From the NCBI GenBank assembly GCA_002441095.1, contig DJVG01000048.1, forward strand, positions 1-8,148: a DNA stretch of 8,148 bases, given 5' to 3'. This stretch comes from Elusimicrobia bacterium UBA6262 (GTDB lineage: Bacteria > CAYTYR01 > UBA6262). Positions 1 through 6,113 of this stretch are shown one piece after another; positions within the stretch are counted from its first letter, which is position 1; each line of letters starts with the position of its first letter. The notes beneath the pieces are model-generated. The model saw only the letters and a program-made list of their open reading frames with translations. It had not been told where the DNA came from and searched no databases. Both the position numbers and the translations under genes were made by a program.

Positions 1-8
1 ATATCTGG

Positions 9-37
9 TTAAAATACGCATGTATTTATTATATACT
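9..37 (+). promoter_or_regulatory. Possible weak upstream sigma70-type promoter
   Basis: A TTAAAA hexamer at 9-14 lies 17 bases before TATACT at 32-37. The -10 box is close to TATAAT and the -35 box matches TTGACA at four of six positions. It would be a second, more distal start for the transcript beginning near 137. The region is AT-rich, so a chance match is quite possible. Confidence 0.25.
12..27. repeat. Short inverted repeat (6-bp arms, 4-base loop)
   Basis: AAATAC at 12-17 and GTATTT at 22-27 are perfect inverted copies around GCAT. The dyad sits inside the spacer of the possible upstream promoter, so it could be a protein-binding site. It is too AT-rich and lacks the T-tract needed for a terminator call, and chance occurrence is plausible. 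Confidence 0.25.
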
Positions 38-101
38 ATTTTAGGCCTGTTTAGCAATTAGAAAGATGCGTGGAAGGAATAGAGGGAAATAAGTATTTGT
101 G

Positions 102-130
102 TTGAAAAAAAGCGCTTTTTAAGCTATACT
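102..130 (+). promoter_or_regulatory. Strong sigma70-type promoter for the sprA-like gene
   Basis: TTGAAA at 102-107 and TATACT at 125-130 are separated by exactly 17 bases, the optimal spacing for a housekeeping sigma factor. Each hexamer matches its consensus at five of six positions. Transcription would begin near 137, leaving an A/T-rich leader of about 19 bases before the ATG at 156. No other promoter of this quality was seen in the gaps at 5313-5354 and 6069-6113, so it probably drives the whole gene string. The form resembles E. coli-type promoters and not the Bacteroidota TTTG/TAnnTTTG type. Confidence 0.65.
107..120. promoter_or_regulatory. 14-bp perfect palindrome in the promoter spacer (candidate operator)
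   Basis: AAAAAGCGCTTTTT is a perfect palindrome lying almost wholly between the -35 and -10 boxes. A dimeric repressor bound here would block RNA polymerase. It is not followed by the geometry of a terminator that could serve an upstream gene, because the hairpin would have no loop. Operator function is inferred from position and symmetry only; A-tract/T-tract symmetry can also arise as intrinsic DNA bending. Confidence 0.4.
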
Positions 131-155
131 TATATAAATATATATTTTTTATTCT

Positions 156-3100
156 ATGACTATCCTGGGGAAAAGCTTGCGGAAATTTATTGCCATTATC
201 CTGATTGTCGTTTTATCCTGGTTGACGCTGGGGACAAATATCCTGGCTCAAACGCCTAAAATGCGACTGCGTCAAACCAACACTGATCCTGTAGTAGAGC
301 ATAATTATAATGTAAACCTAAGCACTTTTACCTTTCTGTCCCCGGCGCAAAGCGCCAGCCCGGCAGCAATAACCGCACCAAAAATAATGTCTTTCAGTCA
401 CGACCAGTGGCTAAAAGTCAAAAATAACCTGGAACAGATACAGGAAGAGCAAACTAAATTAGCTGAAGGAATTGAGTTTAACCTGCCTTATGAATCCAAA
501 CTTAATATTGCCGGCCGGAAGATGATCAATATTAAAACCGGGAAAGTCAAATATGCCCATCCTGACGAAAAGACCATCACCGGCACTCCGGAAGGAGTCA
601 CTGACCGGCTGGAAATGCAGCAGGAACTGCAAGTAAAGATCAAAGGCATGGTCGGGCCTAAGATCTCCGTCAATATTGACTATGATGATACCAAAGAGGA
701 TAAAAGGGATATTTCAGTTATCTATAAAGGTGAGCCTGAAGAGGTGGTGCAGGAAGCGGCTTTCGGCGATATTGACCTGACTTTGCCGCAGACCGAGTTC
801 GTGTCATATAATAAAAAACTTTTCGGCGGCAAGATCGATACCCTGCCGGTCTCAACAGAAAAAAATAAAATACGGGTCATGGGTATCGGCAGCCGCACCA
901 AGGGGATCACCGAGACTAAGCGTTTTAAAGGCAATACTACGTTTGAAAAAAAACAATTATCTGATTACGATTATATAAAGCGCAAGTATTACAAACTATA
1001 TCCTGCTGAAAGCGCTGCCGCTACCGACCTGCCAATTGCCGCCGGCACAGTGGTTGTTTATCTTTGGGATCAGTTTTCCAGCAATAATAATACGGCTATA
1101 CTTACTACATTGCATGATGTGGGTGGTAATCCCTACGAAGGATATTTTGTCAAGCAAAATGCCGGGCTGGATTATACGGTAGATTATGCTAAAGGTATCA
1201 TTACCTTTAATAAAACGATCGGCGATAATTATGTGATCGCGGTCAATTATAGGAGGCCGAACGGTACCAGCCTTTCCGCTGAAATGGGCATGGTAATTAA
1301 AGGCCCGAGAGGAAGCCAGACTAACCGGGAGATGAAGAACTACTACAACCTGGGCGGGACCAAGCTGATCAATGACCCGAATAAATTCATTGTCAAGATC
1401 CTGGACTCTACCCTCAACGAAATTAATTCCAGCTCTTATCCTTATGATGTGGATTATGATTTTGGCACACTGAAGTTCCAGGCTGAACTTCCTTTTCACC
1501 CTGAAGCCTACCTGGATATACCCGTTCTTCATAATTATGTTTATGTTGAATACCGGCATAGTGTCAAGACCTATAACCTCCGGCCAGGGTTAGTGCAGAA
1601 AAGCGAGAAAGTCAAGTTGAATGGAGTCGAATTAACCAGGGATGAAGATTATTTTATTGACTATGATATTGGCCTGCTGACCTTCCTGCAAGAAGCGGTT
1701 ATTACTGATGACACAGAGATAGAAGTGGATTATGAATACATGCCTTTTGGCGGCCAATTCCAGCAAACCATTGTCGGGGCCAGGACAGAATATGAATATG
1801 GCGACAGGTTTACCTTGGGATCCACCGTGCTATATAACTGGGCGACATCACCCGGCAATGTACCGGACGTACGTTCCACGCCGGAAAGTATCCTGGTGAT
1901 AGAAGGTGACTCAAAATTAAAATTACGGCCGGAGGAAATTTGGAAATTTGATCTGGCAGGATTAAACATAGATCTCGGGGCAGAAATAGCCCAAAGTAAA
2001 TATAATCCGAATATTTTTGGCAAATCCATGGTTGACAATATGGAGGGGGCAGAAATTGCCGATGGTTTCTCGACAGATAAAACCTTATGGCAATTGGGCA
2101 GCGCCAGGCAATCCCTGGATCCGACTCAGAAAGGGACCCTGGAATGGGCTAATGGAGATGAGGAAAAAAGAACTATTAATGACAAAACAACAGAAGAGGG
2201 CCGGGACCAAACCCTGGACCTGACCTATAATTTGCCGGCTCTTGATTCCTGGGTGTCTATTGTGTATCCGATCTCTAAAACCGGGGTGGATTACAGCAAA
2301 CATAATTATTTGCAATTTTGGGTTTATGGTGAAGGCGTAGGCGAACAACTTCATGTGGACCTGGGACGGTTTAGTGAAGATGCCGACGGACAAGGCGGCT
2401 TTGCCAGTAATGTAGTGGTAGATGGTATTTTAAGATGGCAAAAAGGTGCACCGAAAACTGAGGATTTAAATAATAACGGGTTGTTGGACATCGGAGAGGA
2501 TGTGGGTTGGGAGTTTGTGAATCCTGATGGCAGCATCACCAGGGTGGGTAACAGGAATGGCCGGCTGGATACTGAAGACCTGGATGGTGATGGTATTTTA
2601 AACACCGCCGAAAGCATAGCTAATGCCGATAGTGTGATCGATGTTAATTGGCAGGGCTGGAGGCAGGTAGTTATCCCGATAGTTGTTGATTCCAGTAATT
2701 TGACTGCCTGGCAGAATATCAAGCATATACGTTTCTGGCTGAACAGGGGGAGTGAAACATATCACACTATCAGGATAGCCAGGATGGAAATTGTCGGTAA
2801 CCGCTGGGATAAGCCGATAGTCACCGGGACCGGGAGCATGGATGTTTCGGTTATAAACCAGGATGATAACAGTGCTGTTTCTTTGGAGGATAATGGCGAT
2901 TATCGCTGGCTTTACCGGGATACTGTTAATAAAGATCTGGATAAGAATAGCACCTTAGTGCTGAAATACGCTAATTTTGCTAATGGGGAAGAAGGATATA
3001 CCAAGCGGCAATTGTCCAAATCGCTGGATTTTTCGAAGCATAGGAAAATGCGATTTTTTGTGTATGGGGATGGTAAAGGCGAAGATTTCTATCTGCGTAT

Positions 3101-5312
3101 CGGGTCAGATGACAACAATTATTATGAATACCGCAGGACCATTACCTGGACCGGCTGGGAAATGATCAGCATAGATATGCCAGGGGAATTTGCCCAGCCA
3201 CCCACTGGAGCCCCAAGCTTAACCAATATTTTAATGATCCGCCTGGGGATTTTTGGCGTGGGAGCTGCCGGTGAAAACGAGATCTGGGTAGATGAGATCC
3301 ACTTAATAGAGCCGATCGAGGAGATCGGCCAGGCCAGGAAATATACTGTCGACTCATCATATAAAGACCTGGTGACGCTGAATGCCAAGCATCGTTCGAT
3401 CAATGATAAGTTCAGCATGGTAGGTGTGCCTAAGATCAACCAGGATATTACCGCAGAAAACGTGGAAGGCGCATTGCATAAACTTCATGTAAAACAGGTG
3501 AATCTGCCAACCAAATTTGCCTGGAATAAAAATACTACGGTCACGCCAAATACGTTCCGGACAGAGCTATCCAGCCTGGCTGAAGGCAAGGTGATCGCTG
3601 ATAATTTTAATGTGCAAACAACCATTAGTCAAGCAGACTCACCTGTACTGGGGCTTAGTTTCACCCGTGCTAATATCGACTCTAATTTGCTGCAGAAGAT
3701 TAACAAGACCCATACGTATGGTTCTACTCTAAATTACAACAATAAACCGCAGGTTTGGAAACCCCTGAGCCTGACCCTGCCGGACGCCTTTGCTGGTTTT
3801 TACAACCGTATTCATGGATATACATATTATGACCAGGGCAAGAAGACGACTCCAGGATATGAGAACCTCTTTGAACAAACTGATGATTGGTCGGTAAATC
3901 CGACATATATATTCCAGTTTAAGGCCAAGTCAGCAGCTAAAGCAAAAGCTGCCGCTCCGGTGGCGGTTGATGCAGTTACCACGATCAATACCGGCATTTT
4001 GGGAGCGCGAAATACTGCCGTATCTCCTGAGTATGTCCACCGGTTGACCCTGAGCCCTTATTATAAACGCCGTAAAACAGCTGAAAAGAAAACATTTTAT
4101 GATGATCTTACTTTTAACCGCAAAAAGTCAGATGCACAAACAGTGCGCCTAAATGCAACTTTTGAGCTGTTTAAATGGCTGAACCCGACTTTTAGATATA
4201 ATATTGATACCAATGAAACCTACAATGTCGATGCTTCCAGCAAACAAATCAACCGGTCATCGACTACCGAAGTCTTTAATGCGCTGAAGATGAAGGATCT
4301 CTGGTCCTGGCGCCCGCTGGACTCGTTAAATATAAATAACCGTTATAAGATCGATGAAGGCGATATTTACGATAATGCCGCTGCCTCCTACCAGGCGATG
4401 AATCAATTATTCGTTAAAAAGCAATTGGCAGCAGGAGAACTAAAATCAACCAACCGGCTTATTACCTTTGAAAATACGGTACGCTGGCTCCCCTTTGATT
4501 TCCTTAACCTGACCGGCGGTTGGCGGCCGGTCAAAACCATTGATACGACGACAAAATACACCAAGATCAATGAACACAGAACCACCACCGGGACCCCGTA
4601 TAATTCGTTTACCAAGACTTTTCCGGATATTAATTTGATTATCAGGGAGCTGGAAAAATTCCCGGGGATGTCGGTTTTCCTGGAAGCCAGCCAGGTGGAC
4701 CTGAAATATTACCTAAAAACCACTGACCGGGTCGATATCGCCCTGGGCCACGAGGATTCCTGGGGAGCAAAATGGCGCGGCAAGTTATTCAAGAAATATA
4801 CTTTGCTATTAAATGGAGATTTGACTAAAATAAAAGAAACCGATCCTGCCGGGGCCATCCTGCGCGATGCTTTAACTAAAAATATAGGGACACAGGTTAA
4901 TTTCCGTACGGCCAGGGATTATATTTTTATTTTAAGCTATGATGACCGGAAGCAATCAGAGAAAGACCGCTATGGCGCGGTCCTGAGGCAGGAAAATACC
5001 CGCACCCCGGCGCTAAAAATGGAAAAAGACTTATCTTTTCCCAATGGAGTAAGGATACCATTTACCAAAAAAATATGGGACCTGAAAAACCAGGTCAAGT
5101 TATCCACTACCCTTAAAACCATTATGCTGCGCAGTAATATCGCCGACAAGAACAGCGATACCTATTTTGCTTCGACCAGCGCAGATTACACGGTCAGCTA
5201 TAATTTTGTGATTACTCTGGGTATAGATGGCAGCATGGTCAAGAATAAGGAACTTGATATAAACGATTATTATACCTATGGCGCGAATTTCAAATTACTG
5301 ATCAGGTTTTAG
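156..5312 (+). CDS. sprA: SprA/Sov-family outer-membrane beta-barrel protein (T9SS translocon homologue), compact form
   Basis: In Bacteroidota, SprA/Sov is the very large outer-membrane barrel through which type IX secretion cargo leaves the cell. This 1718-residue protein begins with a signal peptide (basic start, hydrophobic stretch at about 11-27, likely cleavage after ILA at 31). Residues 110-280 resemble the SprA N-terminal domain: a DRLEMQQELQVKIKG segment at 150-164, NIDYD at 173-177, then GDIDLTLP and KLFGGK. A second such region follows from about 392 (MKNYYNLGG). It includes a NGVELTRDEDYFIDYDIG segment at 489-506 and ends at MVDNMEGAE (625-633), corresponding to the family's DDFEG element. 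Residues 685-1053 hold two related beta-sandwich-like modules. The second contains RIGSDDNNYYEYR and NEIWVDEIHL, both characteristic of SprA. The rest, about 1060-1718, is barrel-like and ends in a terminal Phe, as outer-membrane barrels do. Bacteroidota members are usually 2300-2500 residues. No cysteine was seen. ATG 156 has no Shine-Dalgarno site; a TTG at 177 is an alternative start. Secretion activity is inferred; family membership is strong. Confidence 0.85.
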   Translation: MTILGKSLRKFIAIILIVVLSWLTLGTNILAQTPKMRLRQTNTDPVVEHNYNVNLSTFTFLSPAQSASPAAITAPKIMSFSHDQWLKVKNNLEQIQEEQTKLAEGIEFNLPYESKLNIAGRKMINIKTGKVKYAHPDEKTITGTPEGVTDRLEMQQELQVKIKGMVGPKISVNIDYDDTKEDKRDISVIYKGEPEEVVQEAAFGDIDLTLPQTEFVSYNKKLFGGKIDTLPVSTEKNKIRVMGIGSRTKGITETKRFKGNTTFEKKQLSDYDYIKRKYYKLYPAESAAATDLPIAAGTVVVYLWDQFSSNNNTAILTTLHDVGGNPYEGYFVKQNAGLDYTVDYAKGIITFNKTIGDNYVIAVNYRRPNGTSLSAEMGMVIKGPRGSQTNREMKNYYNLGGTKLINDPNKFIVKILDSTLNEINSSSYPYDVDYDFGTLKFQAELPFHPEAYLDIPVLHNYVYVEYRHSVKTYNLRPGLVQKSEKVKLNGVELTRDEDYFIDYDIGLLTFLQEAVITDDTEIEVDYEYMPFGGQFQQTIVGARTEYEYGDRFTLGSTVLYNWATSPGNVPDVRSTPESILVIEGDSKLKLRPEEIWKFDLAGLNIDLGAEIAQSKYNPNIFGKSMVDNMEGAEIADGFSTDKTLWQLGSARQSLDPTQKGTLEWANGDEEKRTINDKTTEEGRDQTLDLTYNLPALDSWVSIVYPISKTGVDYSKHNYLQFWVYGEGVGEQLHVDLGRFSEDADGQGGFASNVVVDGILRWQKGAPKTEDLNNNGLLDIGEDVGWEFVNPDGSITRVGNRNGRLDTEDLDGDGILNTAESIANADSVIDVNWQGWRQVVIPIVVDSSNLTAWQNIKHIRFWLNRGSETYHTIRIARMEIVGNRWDKPIVTGTGSMDVSVINQDDNSAVSLEDNGDYRWLYRDTVNKDLDKNSTLVLKYANFANGEEGYTKRQLSKSLDFSKHRKMRFFVYGDGKGEDFYLRIGSDDNNYYEYRRTITWTGWEMISIDMPGEFAQPPTGAPSLTNILMIRLGIFGVGAAGENEIWVDEIHLIEPIEEIGQARKYTVDSSYKDLVTLNAKHRSINDKFSMVGVPKINQDITAENVEGALHKLHVKQVNLPTKFAWNKNTTVTPNTFRTELSSLAEGKVIADNFNVQTTISQADSPVLGLSFTRANIDSNLLQKINKTHTYGSTLNYNNKPQVWKPLSLTLPDAFAGFYNRIHGYTYYDQGKKTTPGYENLFEQTDDWSVNPTYIFQFKAKSAAKAKAAAPVAVDAVTTINTGILGARNTAVSPEYVHRLTLSPYYKRRKTAEKKTFYDDLTFNRKKSDAQTVRLNATFELFKWLNPTFRYNIDTNETYNVDASSKQINRSSTTEVFNALKMKDLWSWRPLDSLNINNRYKIDEGDIYDNAAASYQAMNQLFVKKQLAAGELKSTNRLITFENTVRWLPFDFLNLTGGWRPVKTIDTTTKYTKINEHRTTTGTPYNSFTKTFPDINLIIRELEKFPGMSVFLEASQVDLKYYLKTTDRVDIALGHEDSWGAKWRGKLFKKYTLLLNGDLTKIKETDPAGAILRDALTKNIGTQVNFRTARDYIFILSYDDRKQSEKDRYGAVLRQENTRTPALKMEKDLSFPNGVRIPFTKKIWDLKNQVKLSTTLKTIMLRSNIADKNSDTYFASTSADYTVSYNFVITLGIDGSMVKNKELDINDYYTYGANFKLLIRF
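167..179 (+). promoter_or_regulatory. Alternative ribosome-binding site and TTG start for the sprA-like gene
   Basis: GGGGA at 167-171 lies 5 bases before an in-frame TTG at 177-179. Starting here would give MRKFIAIILIVVLSW, a more classical signal peptide with its charges next to the hydrophobic core. The ATG at 156 has only A/T-rich sequence before it and an mRNA leader of about 19 bases. However, the GGGGA match to the anti-Shine-Dalgarno is short (about four pairs), and comF in this window also lacks a clear site. The ATG therefore remains the default. Confidence 0.3.
2208..2801 (+). repeat. SprA-like protein: beta-sandwich module A (first copy of an internal duplication)
   Basis: This segment codes for residues 685-882. 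It contains DYSKHNYLQFWVYGEGVGE at 712-730, then WQGWRQVVIPI at 832-842, then NIKHIRFWLNRG followed by RIARMEIV. The same order of elements recurs in module B. The pattern of alternating hydrophobic strands resembles a galactose-binding or carbohydrate-binding jelly roll. An Asp/Asn-rich insert separates its two halves. The fold is inferred by eye, and ligand binding is not implied. Confidence 0.55.
2463..2612 (+). other. Asp/Asn-rich EF-hand-like calcium-loop segment in the SprA-like protein
   Basis: Residues 770-819 contain two loops of the DxNxNGxxDxxE type: DLNNNGLLDIGE at 770-781, and NRNGRLDTEDLDGDGILN at 799-816, which runs directly into a second DxDGDG-style loop. Spaced acidic side chains with a central Gly are the signature of EF-hand, dockerin or thrombospondin type-3 calcium sites. 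Such loops stabilise exported proteins outside the cell. The segment sits inside module A and is missing from module B. Calcium binding is inferred from the motif. Confidence 0.55.
2943..3314 (+). repeat. SprA-like protein: beta-sandwich module B (second copy of the duplication)
   Basis: This segment codes for residues 930-1053. DFSKHRKMRFFVYGDGKGE at 958-976 aligns without gaps to module A with 11 of 19 identical residues. WTGWEMISIDM and NILMIRLGIFG followed by IWVDEIHLI match the later elements of A. The stretch RIGSDDNNYYEYR at 981-993 is a recognisable SprA-family signature. The DNA of the two copies has diverged, so the duplication is old and probably family-wide. Confidence 0.55.
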
Positions 5313-5314
5313 AC

Positions 5315-5342
5315 CGTTCATGGTTCGTCGTCAATCGTTCGT
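5315..5342. repeat. Degenerate heptanucleotide tandem repeat in the intergenic gap
   Basis: Four consecutive 7-base units fill most of the 42-base gap: CGTTCAT, GGTTCGT, CGTCAAT and CGTTCGT. Against CGTTCGT they differ at 1, 1, 3 and 0 positions. No hairpin or T-tract is present, so it is not a terminator. Short heptameric intergenic repeats are known from cyanobacteria and other phyla; whether this belongs to such a dispersed family cannot be judged from one locus. It occupies the place where a Shine-Dalgarno site for comF would be expected. Confidence 0.5.
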
Positions 5343-5354
5343 GGCAAAAACAAT

Positions 5355-6068
5355 ATGAAAAAATGCTTAAATATAATCATTAATACGATTTTCCCGTTGA
5401 AGTGTGAAGTATGCCGGCAGCCATTACCACTCACTGCCGGATCAAGGATCTGCCCTGCTTGCTGCGGCAAAGTATTGGCCATAGGTGATTACTTTTGCCG
5501 GAAGTGCGGAAAATCACTGCAGATCGATACTGCTTATTGTGTTGATTGTGCCGGCCAGGAGGCACGGTATTATGACAGCATCCGGTCAGCAGGGATTTAT
5601 CATGGGGTGCTCAGGGAAGCCATTCAAGCTTTCAAATACAACCAGCGGAGCTGTCTCGGCAGGGAATTGGGAGAGTTCATGCTCAGTTCTTATCGGCAGC
5701 ATTTCCCGGGGATGGCCCCCGATGTTTTGGTGCCAGTCCCCTTGCATAAAAAGCAATTTGCTAAAAGGCAATATAACCAATCAGCGGTATTAGCCGCGCA
5801 TTTAAACAAGGCTACAGGCATACCGTCTGCTCCAAAGATCCTGGCCAGGATCAGGGAAACCAGGCCACAGTATACGCTAAACAAGCAGGAAAGAGCAGAA
5901 AATATTAAACATGCCTTTCAGGTGAAAGACGGTTACCCGTTGCCGGGAGCCAAGATCCTGGTCATTGATGATATCTGTACTACCGGTAGTACTATTAATG
6001 AATGTGCCCGGGTTCTCAAGCAAGCCGGGGCCAGCGAGGTACATGGATTGGTCCTGGCTCATGGCTAA
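5355..6068 (+). CDS. comF: ComF family protein (phosphoribosyltransferase-fold, zinc-ribbon N-terminus)
   Basis: ComF proteins are cytoplasmic and combine a cysteine-rich zinc-binding head with a type I phosphoribosyltransferase fold. In naturally competent bacteria they help transforming single-stranded DNA uptake and recombination; elsewhere their role is uncertain. The 237 residues show four Cys pairs: C17xxC20, C33xxC36, C48xxC51 and C62xxC65, a double zinc ribbon. The transferase domain follows, with DVLVPVPLHKKQFAKRQYNQS at 123-143 (family RxxNQ motif), Q172 to F188 of the QYTLNKQERAENIKHAF stretch, and the PRPP loop ILVIDDICTTGST at 201-213. The length is normal and all key residues are present. 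The start gives the usual MKK...FPLKC beginning, but no Shine-Dalgarno site precedes it. It lies 42 bases after the sprA-like gene with no terminator, so co-transcription is likely. It is the only evidently cytoplasmic product here. Confidence 0.93.
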   Translation: MKKCLNIIINTIFPLKCEVCRQPLPLTAGSRICPACCGKVLAIGDYFCRKCGKSLQIDTAYCVDCAGQEARYYDSIRSAGIYHGVLREAIQAFKYNQRSCLGRELGEFMLSSYRQHFPGMAPDVLVPVPLHKKQFAKRQYNQSAVLAAHLNKATGIPSAPKILARIRETRPQYTLNKQERAENIKHAFQVKDGYPLPGAKILVIDDICTTGSTINECARVLKQAGASEVHGLVLAHG

Positions 6069-6100
6069 TATTGGCTTAAAGAAATAAAATAGAAAGTTGC

Positions 6101-6104
6101 AGGA
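6101..6104 (+). promoter_or_regulatory. Shine-Dalgarno site for the propeller protein gene
   Basis: AGGA lies 9 bases before the ATG at 6114, within GCAGGAAA. It is the clearest ribosome-binding site in the window and supports the chosen start. The sprA-like gene and comF have no comparable site. Confidence 0.6.
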
Positions 6105-6113
6105 AATAGCTAA

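Noticed and set aside
996..1559. 187-residue open frame on the minus strand
   Set aside because: It lies wholly inside the sprA-like gene, lacks a signal, motif or ribosome site, and the plus-strand reading has clear family signatures throughout.
5313..5354. Terminator between the sprA-like gene and comF
   Set aside because: No stable stem and no T-tract could be found; the sequence is better explained as a heptad tandem repeat.
6069..6113. Promoter in the comF-propeller gap (TTGGCT and TAAAAT)
   Set aside because: The two hexamers are only 8 bases apart and nothing resembling a -35 box lies 16-18 bases before TAAAAT.
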